DNA of 41,321 nucleotides from a virus: positions 1 through 41,321 of the IMG/VR virus record IMGVR_UViG_3300006112_000643; one strand, 5' to 3'. Positions within the stretch are counted from its first letter, which is position 1; each line of letters begins with the position of its first letter. The notes under the pieces were generated by a model. It worked only from the letters and a program-made list of their open reading frames with translations. It was not told the DNA's origin and did no database searches. Made by a program: the position numbers and the translations under genes. Shown here piece after piece: positions 1 through 8,420 of the stretch.

Positions 1-231
1 TTTTTCTCCCCGACGAAACTGACGACGCAGATCCTGCATATACTCACTATGATATATAACTTCAAGATTAGTTTCGTTTAAATCATACTTGCGACCTGTA
101 TCATCTACAATCTCATCGTTAGCCAAACAGCAAGGACGTGTAGTACCTAGTGGGCTAGTTTCAATACTAACCCACGGTAGCATACAAATTGTTTTAGGTA
201 AGTTATTTTCCACAGGTTTTATTACACTCAT
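1..231 (-). CDS. Radical SAM protein with N-terminal twitch/SPASM-like Cys segment, partial (3' end outside window)
   Basis: An ATG at 231 on the minus strand opens a frame that runs to the window edge without a stop (77 codons). The N-terminus carries a Cys-x-Leu-Pro-Trp motif (C16) and, about 17 residues later, Arg-Pro-Cys-Cys (C34, C35). It then runs through a region ending in DLRRQFRRGEK. The same pattern stands before the radical SAM barrel in the proteins at 1176-2513 and 37574-38971 (for example C43 and C61/C62 in the former). I therefore read it as another member of that family whose barrel with the CxxxCxxC cluster lies outside the window. It overlaps the upstream gene by 29 bases, so it should be translationally coupled to it. 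Substrate unknown. Confidence 0.8.
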   Translation of the reverse strand, partial: MSVIKPVENNLPKTICMLPWVSIETSPLGTTRPCCLANDEIVDDTGRKYDLNETNLEVIYHSEYMQDLRRQFRRGEK

Positions 232-1189
232 AAATTTTTCCCTCGGGTACTGTACGATCCCAAGTTTCTTCTATAGCATTGAACCATCCAATGGCAGTTT
301 CTAATCCGTATTCTAGTGCATTGTTGTTTTTGATTAGGGGTTTTAATTGTATGTTACTGGGTCTTGCGTTACTATGCAAAGGATAGTAACCTAACCAACA
401 GCAAGGGTACACTTCCCCATTGCTGGCTACATAAATTTCTTGCTGACGTTTAGCATAGCAGTCTACTGTACGATTTTCAGTCTCATTGCGTATAGCAATA
501 TCAGGTTCTATTTTATAGTAAGAATAAGATGTAAACAATTTGTCAAAGTCTGTACTACCCTGCCAATTGCCAATTGTGTGAGTCAGTTGACGTTCGCTGT
601 TAAACACTGGCATTGTATTGCGACCAGCATCTACTAGATCAAAACGATCAAATCCCAAATCCTGGGACATTTGCTTACATTCATCAATTTGATGTTCGTT
701 ATGATCAAACTTAATCATTGCCCATACTGCACGGCCACCAGCGGCAATAAATTTCTTGGCGTTATCTAAAATAAAATTAAAGTCTGTATTTTGTCTGTAT
801 AAGTGATGCGTATCTGCTAGTCCATCTAAACGGAAGTAAACAGTTACACCCAATCGACCAAGGGGTTCCCATAACTTTGGTCTTGCACTAGCATTTGTGC
901 TGATTTCTACCTGAATCCTGGGATTAACTTTGAGCATATACTCAACAATCTCTAGACCGTCACGTGCTGTAACAAAGTCACCGTAGTTACCATTAATTGT
1001 GAAATGCTGTAATTGCTGTAGGAAGTCTTGAGTAAAAATCTGCTGGAACTGATCTAGAGTCATATCACATACAGGATATGTATCCATCACATCAACACCA
1101 CGAAAGTTACGCAGGCAATCTGGACAAGCAGCATTACAACGGCTGCTAATTTCTAAATGTACACTACGTAGATTTTTATACTGTAGCAT
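203..1189 (-). CDS. Radical SAM/SPASM-domain protein (328 aa)
   Basis: The radical SAM cluster motif CNAACPDC is at residues 18-25 (C18, C22, C25), almost at the N-terminus. The expected barrel follows, including an INGNYGD segment where the SAM-binding GGEP-type motif would lie. The C-terminus holds a SPASM-like Cys set: a Cys before a YVASNGEVYPCC segment near residue 260, then CNKTC at the end. Such enzymes usually modify peptides or proteins, with an auxiliary iron-sulfur cluster in the SPASM part. Unlike its neighbours, the auxiliary Cys region is C-terminal. The ATG start overlaps the previous gene by 14 bases, and the next gene starts inside this one. Family is clear; reaction and substrate are unknown. 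Confidence 0.88.
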   Translation of the reverse strand: MLQYKNLRSVHLEISSRCNAACPDCLRNFRGVDVMDTYPVCDMTLDQFQQIFTQDFLQQLQHFTINGNYGDFVTARDGLEIVEYMLKVNPRIQVEISTNASARPKLWEPLGRLGVTVYFRLDGLADTHHLYRQNTDFNFILDNAKKFIAAGGRAVWAMIKFDHNEHQIDECKQMSQDLGFDRFDLVDAGRNTMPVFNSERQLTHTIGNWQGSTDFDKLFTSYSYYKIEPDIAIRNETENRTVDCYAKRQQEIYVASNGEVYPCCWLGYYPLHSNARPSNIQLKPLIKNNNALEYGLETAIGWFNAIEETWDRTVPEGKIYECNKTCGK

Positions 1190-2513
1190 TTTTTGCTGGT
1201 ATTAATTCTGGAAACGTGTCCCAAAATTTTTCTTTACGTAAGGTATCCAAGACATAAGTTTCTTTAATGAACTTGTCCCAGTCATTTTTATTTCCTGGAT
1301 TAGACATAAAGTTAATAACACTTTCAAATCCAACAGTAGCACGACGTAGTTTGTCTAGGGGATCTAACCACTCAATATGTTTTCTATAAGCTGGTATGAC
1401 TACTTCTTGTTTAAACCATTCAGGTAGTATGTCAATTCGATACCATTTAGGTCCTTGTAAAATATTAACATTAAAATCTTTTGGATCTATTAACCCTAAT
1501 TCAACCCACTCTTTATGAAAATCTAGTACATGCAACACATTCATAACACTAATAGTAGAGCTAATATAAAAATCCACATGCGGAACTTCTTCTTTCATAC
1601 GCCGACGATTTTCAACTGTTTGATTCCAATCAGTACCTTTACGTATTAGTTCTCCTCGTGCATATGATGCATCTAGACTTGCTCCTACATTTACTGTTTC
1701 AAATTTTTTCCAATAGTCAAATACATGTTTGTCTTTAAAATGTAATTCACTAAAGTTTGTATTGTAGATTAGTCGAGTATTAGTTTTATCGCGTTCCAAC
1801 AATTTATCTAATAAGAAATAATGTTCCTTCATAATAAGTGGCTCACCACCAGCAAAATATACCTGCTCCATATATGGAATATGAGGCTCCATCTGTTTCA
1901 TTATCGATTCTTCGTCTCCTGCTGCGTATTCCACTCGTAGCATGTCGCGACCAAGAACATCTGGCTTGCGATTATATAGCTTGACATGATCGTTGTACCA
2001 GTTGCTACTGAAAATAGGACCGCAGGTACGACAGCTGAAATTGCAGAGATTGCTAAAACGGATATCCCAATACCTAATTTTGAATTCAGGATGCGTGCCA
2101 TCGTCGAGGGTTTGATCAACGTCATTTATGTAGTGTCCTAAGTTTCTATTTGCTTCGTTACGCATACTGAAAAAGCCGCTGGCTTCTTGTTCATAGCATT
2201 TGGTACATTCCTTGCAAGGTTTATCCTCTAGCATGTTACGTCGCATAGTCTTGTAACCATCTTGGTTCCAAATTTCTTCCATGGTATTTTTGCGCAGGTC
2301 TCCGACGGGATGCCAGTAATCTGCTAGACAACAGGGATAAGTACGACCATCCGGGAAAGCATGTGTATGCACCCAAGGTAGTATACAAAAGTGTTTATCG
2401 CTAGTTAATCTGCGTGTCTGTTCTTCTGTTAGTTTATCTTCACTGATATAGATAGGCTTCTTTGACATATAGTCATAGCCCTTTTTATAAAACTCTTTTT
2501 GACGTTCTGTCAT
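1176..2513 (-). CDS. Radical SAM protein, twitch-like segment N-terminal (445 aa)
   Basis: Residues 43-106 carry an auxiliary-cluster-like set: C43 in CILPW, C61/C62 in a TYPCC turn after a DGR segment, then C100, C103 and C106. The radical SAM motif CNFSCRTC follows at 157-164, and AGGEPLI further on is the SAM-binding GGEP motif. The C-terminal third has no obvious Cys cluster. The spacing 'C-LPW...dG...pCC...CxxC' resembles a SPASM/twitch half-domain placed before the barrel. The ATG overlaps the preceding stop in an ATGA arrangement, and the following gene overlaps this one by 14 bases, so it belongs to a coupled operon. Protein or peptide modification is the family expectation; no substrate can be named. 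Confidence 0.88.
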   Translation of the reverse strand: MTERQKEFYKKGYDYMSKKPIYISEDKLTEEQTRRLTSDKHFCILPWVHTHAFPDGRTYPCCLADYWHPVGDLRKNTMEEIWNQDGYKTMRRNMLEDKPCKECTKCYEQEASGFFSMRNEANRNLGHYINDVDQTLDDGTHPEFKIRYWDIRFSNLCNFSCRTCGPIFSSNWYNDHVKLYNRKPDVLGRDMLRVEYAAGDEESIMKQMEPHIPYMEQVYFAGGEPLIMKEHYFLLDKLLERDKTNTRLIYNTNFSELHFKDKHVFDYWKKFETVNVGASLDASYARGELIRKGTDWNQTVENRRRMKEEVPHVDFYISSTISVMNVLHVLDFHKEWVELGLIDPKDFNVNILQGPKWYRIDILPEWFKQEVVIPAYRKHIEWLDPLDKLRRATVGFESVINFMSNPGNKNDWDKFIKETYVLDTLRKEKFWDTFPELIPAKNATV

Positions 2514-3859
2514 ATACTATTGTACCATTCTTCTAAATTTGGGAACGTTTGGGCAAAGTTTTTACCGCGACGTTGGTCATACTGAGTGTAAAACTTTTTA
2601 AAATCTTGTTGTAGGACTGATTGCTCTGCTGCACCTACGTGGGGTGTTTTAACTACATCAAGGTAATCAATTAATCTACGTAACTGATTACGTTCCATTT
2701 GATGCATACAATCATCGTAGGCATTTTGATCAAACCATTCCTGTAATTGTTCTCTATAGTAAGTCCTAATTGAATCCGGTAATACTAGGGGTGATTGAAA
2801 ACTTGGGAAGCGTAAAATATTTAGTGTAAACGTAGGAAAGTCTTTTCCATACTCACGTTTCCAATTCATTACACATTCTAAAAAACTAACCAAACTGTCT
2901 AAGCATAATGCGTTAACGGTACACATCATGTGAAATCCTTCAAGTCTACCGTTAGTCAATATTTTTTCTACATTGTTGGCCCAGTTATCCCAAACTAGTC
3001 CATCACGAATATATTCGCTTTGTTGACTGATTGATTCATTACTAGTATACAAATGAAAGTGTTTGATCGAATGCGTTGCATCAATTAATCGATCAATTAG
3101 CTCATCCTTGGCACCAAGATTGCTGTTCATAGCAAACTTCATATCAGTGTCATTGTTTTTAAACCAGTTTAATAACTTCCACGTGTCGCCTGACATAAGC
3201 GGCTCGCCACCCGTTAGTCGCAGTTCTTTTAGTGTTCTATGGAGGTCTGATTCCCACCATTTAAAGAAGGCATCCACGTAAGGATTGCTTTCATTAAAGC
3301 GATAAAGTTGACTGCTATCATGACCGTGAGTAAAATGATTTCGGCCATCACTAACCAACCCTGTGTAAGGGCCGTTGCGATCCAAATCATTAACCCAAGT
3401 TGAACTGAAAGCAGGGTTACAGTAAGAGCAAGCAAAATTACAGGTACGATCGAATGCAATTTCCAAAGTTTGTAAATCCACGTCTGCATCTGCTGGAAGG
3501 TTATATGCTTGATCCAGGTCTTCGTCTGAATAGATAACTGTTTTATATACTCTATCACTGATGTTGTCACGGCCAATGTCCTCTATTTTCCAACAATACT
3601 CACAACCGCCTGGGCGTTCGCCCTGTTGCATTTGAGCACGTTCTTTTTTCTTTGTTAGTGTATTATGTAGTGCTTTAGGATTATTTAGTATATCTTCTAC
3701 TGCAACTTTATGTGGCAGTGGGTGATGGCAACTTGTAGTCTGTCCTGATCCCAACCATATGGTAGCATTGTACCATTTGGCACCACAAAATGAGTCTGAT
3801 TTAATATCGATTACTCTACGTTTATATTCTAAATCTGTTTCGTTGTTGAGTCTTGGCAT
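2510..3859 (-). CDS. Radical SAM protein, paralogue of the gene at 4181-5566 (449 aa)
   Basis: The radical SAM motif CNFACSYC is at residues 140-147 and the SAM-binding TGGEPLM motif lies further on. The N-terminal Cys set is C25 (FCGAKW), C44 (SCHHP), C86 and C89 (CEYCW). It matches the protein at 4181-5566 in this derived Cys set, in an NPxALHNT..KK segment, in NPYVDAF..WW before GGEPLM, and near the C-terminus (RRxxxF..TFP). The two are tandem paralogues. ATG start at 3859, with no clear Shine-Dalgarno upstream (A-rich leader). It is separated from the upstream paralogue by about 320 bases holding a radical SAM relic. The 3' end overlaps the next gene by 4 bases. Confidence 0.88.
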   Translation of the reverse strand: MPRLNNETDLEYKRRVIDIKSDSFCGAKWYNATIWLGSGQTTSCHHPLPHKVAVEDILNNPKALHNTLTKKKERAQMQQGERPGGCEYCWKIEDIGRDNISDRVYKTVIYSDEDLDQAYNLPADADVDLQTLEIAFDRTCNFACSYCNPAFSSTWVNDLDRNGPYTGLVSDGRNHFTHGHDSSQLYRFNESNPYVDAFFKWWESDLHRTLKELRLTGGEPLMSGDTWKLLNWFKNNDTDMKFAMNSNLGAKDELIDRLIDATHSIKHFHLYTSNESISQQSEYIRDGLVWDNWANNVEKILTNGRLEGFHMMCTVNALCLDSLVSFLECVMNWKREYGKDFPTFTLNILRFPSFQSPLVLPDSIRTYYREQLQEWFDQNAYDDCMHQMERNQLRRLIDYLDVVKTPHVGAAEQSVLQQDFKKFYTQYDQRRGKNFAQTFPNLEEWYNSI

Positions 3860-3910
3860 ATTTTTTTAAGTAAGTTTACACTTTTTATATTTGTTGATAC
3901 TATCGATAAT

Positions 3911-4180
3911 TTAAATAGTTCTTCCGGAACTATTACTTTTTTCACAATTTTGATAATGATATTGGCCAATTGGATTAAATCCAAGGGTTGGGCCAAGTTC
4001 GGACAATGTCCAGCGTGTGATTCCTGTGCTTTCTATCCATTGCCCTAGTTCTAATAAATGATTGATATTGTCACGTTGTAGTACGGTGTTTATTTGTATA
4101 CAGGAATACCCGCCATATCGATCAGCTAATGTGTTTATATTTTTAACTATTTTTTCCCAAATACTATTTTTTCTTTTAAA
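3911..4180 (-). pseudogene. Relic of a further radical SAM gene (C-terminal half fragment)
   Basis: This is the only stretch of more than 300 bases without an intact gene (3860-4180). Read on the minus strand from 4180, in the same frame as the preceding gene and directly after its TAA, there are 89 codons open to a TAA at 3911-3913. There is no ATG or GTG, and the first TTG comes about two thirds of the way in. The translation contains SIWEKIVKNINTLADR, then an INTVLQRDNINHLLELGQWI segment. This has the pattern W..I..NI....(12-15)..TV...N...L....WI found after the GGEP region of the intact radical SAM proteins here (for example SWESVCTNIKKYNE and PTVSIMNVLYLPELMDWI in 37574-38971). The barrel's Cys motif is missing. 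I infer remains of a deleted or recombined paralogue. Stop-codon read-through is a less likely alternative. Confidence 0.6.
3914..3934. other. Perfect 8-bp hairpin in the relic
   Basis: AATAGTTC - TTCCG - GAACTATT forms a perfect 8-bp stem with a 5-base loop, just before the relic's stop when read on the minus strand. On the plus strand it is followed by ACTTTTTT. On the minus strand it is followed only by TAAATTAT, so it is a poor intrinsic terminator for the leftward operon. It could be a processing or stability element, or chance. Confidence 0.3.
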
Positions 4181-5566
4181 TTAATTTTGGGCATAGTATC
4201 GGCATTGGCTCCAAAATTCCTTCATTTCGGGGAAGGTTGTTAAAAAATCAGTATTCCGTCGTTTATCGTGTTCGTTAAAGAAACGATAAAAATCTGCTCT
4301 TTGTAGTTTAACATATTCTGGATCAAGTTTGCTACCTTCTTTCATCCAATCTATGTCACGACGCATACGTTGTACTTCGTAATCTTTAAAGCCTTGAAAT
4401 GGCTTGTCTGGTGTTTCTAAATGTAGTTCCATCCAGTCTGCTACACGTTCTAGTACTCCTACATAGACTTCTGGGAGTATTTGTAAACTTTGCCAAGAAG
4501 GTTGGCGTAATAGTGGTGTATCAAACCAAACACGTTGATAAGTTGTGCTATAAGACTTGCGGAGGTTAAGAATCCATTCTAACTGTTGCTGTATGCCCAA
4601 CACGCTTAGATTATTCATTGTAATAATAAATGTAAGACTATTGCGATATGGAATCTCGTGTAAGAATCTATGTACATTATTTTGCATACGGTGAAAGTTT
4701 AGTCCGTGTCTAATGTACTCAGCGTGTTGATATTTGCCGGAGTCTAAACTAACATACTGCATAAAGTGTTCTATGTTTGTGTTACATAATTGTTTAACAT
4801 AGCCCAAATATTTTTCAAACAGGGAGTCATCTACTGAAAAGTTACTGGTTACATTTAGGTGTAGTTCGGGGTTGGGTAGAGCCAGGACATAATCAAATAC
4901 CCGATAGGTATTTCGATCCATTAGTGGTTCACCACCAGTCATCCGGAAGTGTTTGAGCTTTGGGTACAATTCTGGCCACCACTGCCAGAAGGCATCGACA
5001 TAGGGGTTGTCCTCTCTTGCAGGGATAGGACGATTACGACCCACAAAATGGCTGGGATCATTATGAGGACTTGATGTCGGATAGGCTCCCCAACGTTCAA
5101 CCTCTTGTGCCCAGGAACTACTAAATTGTGGACTGCAATAGCTACAAGCGAGATTGCAGGCGTGATTAAAATTAACTTCAACATAACTTGGAATAACGTC
5201 ATCTTCTTCTCCTGTGGAATTTTTAATTACTTCATAGTCTTCAGCAGCCCACGGTTCTCCTGATCGATAGTGTCGATCACTTAATTGATCGTGTGCTTCT
5301 ATATTCCAGCAGTAACTACATTCACTAGGTTTTTCATTCTTAAGCATGATAACACGTTGCTGTTTCTTATGCTCAGTATTATGTAATGCGCCAGGATTAT
5401 CTTTTAATGCGTCAGCATCAATTGGATGTAGGGGTGGATGGTAACAGGAGTTATTAAGTCCTGTGGGCAAGTGTAGGCTCACTTGTTTCCATTTAGCCAA
5501 ACAGAGTGCAGGACCTAGATTCTCCTTCATCCACTCAGCTGATGCCATAAAATCTGATTTACTCAC
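4181..5566 (-). CDS. Radical SAM protein (461 aa)
   Basis: The radical SAM motif CNLACSYC is at residues 137-144, with MTGGEPLMD as the SAM-binding segment. N-terminal Cys residues are C22 (LCLAKW), C41 (SCYHP), C83 and C86 (CSYCW), a variant of the 'C-LPW...PCC...CxxC' set of the other family members. The start is GTG at 5566, overlapping the upstream stop by 8 bases; an in-frame ATG six codons downstream is the alternative. It is a tandem paralogue of 2510-3859. The C-terminus, with a FxxxFNEHDKRR segment and a TFPEM motif, is the conserved family end. This argues that the protein stops here and is not naturally extended into the open frame that follows its TAA. Substrate unknown. Confidence 0.88.
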   Translation of the reverse strand: MSKSDFMASAEWMKENLGPALCLAKWKQVSLHLPTGLNNSCYHPPLHPIDADALKDNPGALHNTEHKKQQRVIMLKNEKPSECSYCWNIEAHDQLSDRHYRSGEPWAAEDYEVIKNSTGEEDDVIPSYVEVNFNHACNLACSYCSPQFSSSWAQEVERWGAYPTSSPHNDPSHFVGRNRPIPAREDNPYVDAFWQWWPELYPKLKHFRMTGGEPLMDRNTYRVFDYVLALPNPELHLNVTSNFSVDDSLFEKYLGYVKQLCNTNIEHFMQYVSLDSGKYQHAEYIRHGLNFHRMQNNVHRFLHEIPYRNSLTFIITMNNLSVLGIQQQLEWILNLRKSYSTTYQRVWFDTPLLRQPSWQSLQILPEVYVGVLERVADWMELHLETPDKPFQGFKDYEVQRMRRDIDWMKEGSKLDPEYVKLQRADFYRFFNEHDKRRNTDFLTTFPEMKEFWSQCRYYAQN

Positions 5567-6458
5567 GGATCATTGGTCCTTGATTACGAAACTGACTTTT
5601 GTAATGATGTTTAAAAAACTTACTTGCATCCGGATCCATATCAACAATAGGTAGTCCTAACTGATGACGCAGTATATCCCCTAACTCACTGCACCGATCA
5701 GTGTCTTGATCCTCTGCTCCGTTGTTTTGCCAAATTTGTTCTAGTACAGAAAAGTCCTGTACTACTCGATAGTCCCACTCGGTCAGCATGGTCATATAAG
5801 TACCTGTTCTAGCACCCAAGATACTATAAAAACCGTTGTCAGCATCGGCACCAACTGATTGCCAAATACACAAGTGATCGTAGTTGCGGCCATGCACACG
5901 TGATTCAAACTCTTGTAGCGTGGGCTTTGCTCCGCGATCTAAACACATCTTAACACCTTCACGGAAGCCAGCACGCCAAGCCTGGAAAGGAGTAGCATTA
6001 GGATAGGTAGTTGAATAGCAGTCACTCATAGCCCAGTAGTTAGGGTAAAAACAAAACTCTACATCGTTTTCTGTGGTGCCGTCACTAGCTTCGTGTGTAC
6101 GCATACTGTAGACGAAGTCTCGAGTCCAGCAACTTAATCCGCCATTGCCATACATTAGGCCATTAATAGCGTTACGAGCCCGCCAACGGAATACACAATC
6201 TTTATTTGTATCGTCTAGTGCCAGCTGGAGATTAAAGAAATTAGGATCTGGGATATTGTCACCGTCAATAAGAATAAAACGGTCAGTGCTACTTTCATCA
6301 GCGGCGGCTTTGTGGGCGGCGTCTGACCCTTTAACACCATCCACACGACGGGCCCAGGGAACCATATTTTGTATATGGATCCAATTTTGTTCTTTATTTG
6401 GTTCATCATAGGTTAGGTAAATGCAGTCTAAATCTGCTACGTCAATTATTTGGCTCAT
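5559..6458 (-). CDS. Putative GT-A-fold glycosyltransferase (299 aa)
   Basis: Near the N-terminus is FILIDGDNIPDPNFF (about residues 61-75). It is a strand followed by an acidic DGD motif (D65, D67), as in the metal- and sugar-nucleotide-binding DxD of GT-A glycosyltransferases. YLTYDEP and NWIHIQN earlier fit the first Rossmann-like strands. The middle has a Trp/Tyr/Asn-rich region (NGGLSCWTRDF) of the kind that lines acceptor sites. No membrane segment or signal is visible, so it is probably cytosolic. The ATG start overlaps the gene before by 17 bases. It lies between two smaller-module genes and the radical SAM series. Assignment rests on the motif and context; the donor and acceptor are unknown. 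Confidence 0.55.
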   Translation of the reverse strand: MSQIIDVADLDCIYLTYDEPNKEQNWIHIQNMVPWARRVDGVKGSDAAHKAAADESSTDRFILIDGDNIPDPNFFNLQLALDDTNKDCVFRWRARNAINGLMYGNGGLSCWTRDFVYSMRTHEASDGTTENDVEFCFYPNYWAMSDCYSTTYPNATPFQAWRAGFREGVKMCLDRGAKPTLQEFESRVHGRNYDHLCIWQSVGADADNGFYSILGARTGTYMTMLTEWDYRVVQDFSVLEQIWQNNGAEDQDTDRCSELGDILRHQLGLPIVDMDPDASKFFKHHYKSQFRNQGPMIRE

Positions 6459-6789
6459 AGTATTCTACGTTATTATATACTTCATCTGCTTCTATTACAA
6501 GTCCTGCGTGTCCTGCTACTGTAGGAAATCCCTTTGTAGATTTTTTAAGTCTGACACGATATTTTGAATTATGTTCAATTTTAACTAGTTGTCCTTTGAC
6601 CACACAATACCGAAAATAGTTATCATATTCTTCTTTTGTTACTACAATATACTGAGTTGATTCTGGGTGTTGTTGCATACTACACATTGTAATATCACCA
6701 TCATCATTATAATGCAATCTATATTCAAGTTGTGTTGATATTTCGGGTTTTACCTCTGCCCAATATGCTTTAAGTTCTTCTGGACTCAT
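6442..6789 (-). CDS. Small cassette protein of unknown function
   Basis: I do not recognise this protein. From the ATG at 6789 it has 115 residues: an acidic/aromatic N-terminus (MSPEELKAYWAEV), a beta-rich middle (YIVVTKEEYDNYFRYCVVKGQLVKI) and a C-terminus rich in Asn and Tyr. A TTG three codons upstream (6798) is the alternative start. I prefer the ATG because nothing favours the TTG. It has no signal peptide or membrane segment. It overlaps the gene upstream by 20 bases and the glycosyltransferase candidate downstream by 17 bases, so it is part of one coupled operon and probably serves the same process. Confidence 0.7.
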   Translation of the reverse strand: MSPEELKAYWAEVKPEISTQLEYRLHYNDDGDITMCSMQQHPESTQYIVVTKEEYDNYFRYCVVKGQLVKIEHNSKYRVRLKKSTKGFPTVAGHAGLVIEADEVYNNVEYYEPNN

Positions 6790-7621
6790 AATATTCAATT
6801 AGTTCTTTAGTGCAGTAATTCTTATCGTAGTAATGTACAGGGCCATATTGGTTTAAGTTATTGATTCGAATAACATCACCGTCTCGTTCTGTCATAACAG
6901 TTTCTAACCAACTTTGTGTGTCCGACCATCCATTGAATCCAGACTTCATATGTACAAAGTTTATAAAGTCCATACTAGGCATTGTGCAGGTTTCTTCACC
7001 AACCATTAGTGCAGCTAATGCGTATAGCACATCTGTACTGGGTTTGTCTTCAACGCATTTTTTAAGACCAGTTTTTACATATTCCCAATACTGCTGTATA
7101 TAACGTGCGGCTTCAAAAAAATTGTGTGCGTCTTGACTATAGCGGAAATACATTAGGCCGTTGTAGACATCCGGTAACTGATTAGCATCAAACAATTCCC
7201 GATACTTGCGTATAGTTCCATTGATTCCGCCAAATGTTTTAGCACCTGTGCTTAAACAAACATTCCGTAATCTAAATGCAGTCCACCAATGTTCAATACT
7301 TCTTGTAAACAATAAATCTGATTCTAATTTAATAGTCTCTTTAAAAGGCGTAAGACGAAAGACTTGCCATTCGTTAGCAAACTTTCTATCAGAGGAAGTG
7401 TCATTATAATCGGTGGGCAGATCAATAATATAATCAAAAGTATTACGATGAGAGTCATTTACTTTCTCCTTAGTGGTTGCATCAACAATTACCGCATACC
7501 GGTTATTCTTCTGCGTTGCCTTAATGTTAAGTGCCTGCAGGTAAGCAAGCTCCAAATAATCCACTGCGTCTGTGTTTTGTGCAAAGGTAACAAATCCTTG
7601 TTGTTCTTTATGTTGGCTCAA
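6770..7621 (-). CDS. Glycosyltransferase-like protein, divergent DxD (283 aa)
   Basis: It shares a layout with the protein encoded just upstream at 7608-8420: a short N-terminal strand (GFVTFAQNTDAVDYLELAYLQ), then VIVD, a DYIIDLP segment, and an acidic motif after a hydrophobic strand. The motif here is KLESDLLFTRSIEHWW (E100-S101-D102) rather than DTD. This suggests a nucleotide-sugar-transferase-like fold with an altered metal site. Whether it is active cannot be told. The start codon is TTG at 7621, overlapping the preceding gene by 14 bases. No ATG lies close inside the conserved N-terminus, so TTG is the likely real start. Confidence 0.5.
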   Translation of the reverse strand: MSQHKEQQGFVTFAQNTDAVDYLELAYLQALNIKATQKNNRYAVIVDATTKEKVNDSHRNTFDYIIDLPTDYNDTSSDRKFANEWQVFRLTPFKETIKLESDLLFTRSIEHWWTAFRLRNVCLSTGAKTFGGINGTIRKYRELFDANQLPDVYNGLMYFRYSQDAHNFFEAARYIQQYWEYVKTGLKKCVEDKPSTDVLYALAALMVGEETCTMPSMDFINFVHMKSGFNGWSDTQSWLETVMTERDGDVIRINNLNQYGPVHYYDKNYCTKELIEYYESRRT

Positions 7622-8420
7622 CTATAGCCTCCACTAATTGTTCAAATTCACTACTTTGTAAATACCACTTATCCATCACATGTATATTTTGGTATGGCAC
7701 CACTGTAGCTGTTTCGTTGTGATGTACGTGTATAAAATTATCCTTTAATATTATACGTTCAATTTTCTTTTCTAGTGTAAACATGCGCCAAGGAATGCCT
7801 TGGTCTTCATTTAAGGAATAACCACTAATGATATTGTTAGCTATAGCAAATGCATAGTCATTACGGAAATTTCCTTCACGAATATTGTACAAAGCACGAT
7901 AGTAGGCGTAGTTCCGTTGAACTCGCCCTACAAGATCAAAAAATAACCTAGCACGTTCTGTTTTTCTAAAAAGGACTACTGTGGCCCAAATAAACGGAAG
8001 GCTTGTTTCACCCATTAGTTCATAACTTGGTCCTTCGGGTGTTGCATTGTGGTGCATTAACCGATAATCAAAATCTGTAGCAAACAATTTTAATAGGCTA
8101 TCATCCAATACAAGATAATCAGTATCCAGTAAAACTGTTTCATCGTAGGGACTGAGATCATAGGCTAAATGTCTACCAAGATTTCTCCAGCGGAACGACA
8201 TATCTTCTGTTTTAAATGTGTCGCCCTGTTTTTCTATTCGAACAATATGATCGTATGCAAACTTGGGTGTGCTATCTAAGTCAGTGATCAGTGTAATGGG
8301 TAAATTTAATGTGTGGCCAATCAGTCGACTTGTTTGATCTGCAATAGCAACATAGTCTATGGTAGTATTAAAAGCAAATACTACTACACCTCTAGACTTT
8401 ACGGATTCGTTTGAGTTCAT
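7608..8420 (-). CDS. Putative GT-A-fold glycosyltransferase, GT8-like layout (270 aa)
   Basis: After an N-terminal strand (GVVVFAFNTTIDYVAIA) come ITLITDLDS and then ETVLLDTDYLVLDDSL (about residues 94-109). The latter is a clear hydrophobic strand with a DTD motif (D99, D101), as in GT8-type enzymes that move sugars from nucleotide donors. Later segments SLPFIWATVVLFRK and a C-terminal FIHVHHNE would supply the substrate pocket and the second metal ligand in that fold. No membrane segment is seen. The ATG start is 29 bases inside the preceding gene, giving translational coupling. A virion-protein or surface-sugar acceptor is possible but not shown. Confidence 0.58.
   Translation of the reverse strand: MNSNESVKSRGVVVFAFNTTIDYVAIADQTSRLIGHTLNLPITLITDLDSTPKFAYDHIVRIEKQGDTFKTEDMSFRWRNLGRHLAYDLSPYDETVLLDTDYLVLDDSLLKLFATDFDYRLMHHNATPEGPSYELMGETSLPFIWATVVLFRKTERARLFFDLVGRVQRNYAYYRALYNIREGNFRNDYAFAIANNIISGYSLNEDQGIPWRMFTLEKKIERIILKDNFIHVHHNETATVVPYQNIHVMDKWYLQSSEFEQLVEAIVEPT

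Noticed and set aside
3914-3934. Intrinsic terminator of the leftward operon
   Set aside because: The stem is AT-rich and is not followed by a T run on the minus strand; kept only as a hairpin.
3911-4183. Stop-codon read-through extending the 461-residue radical SAM protein
   Set aside because: The frame matches, but the paralogue ends at the same conserved C-terminal motif and the following sequence resembles an internal part of another family member.
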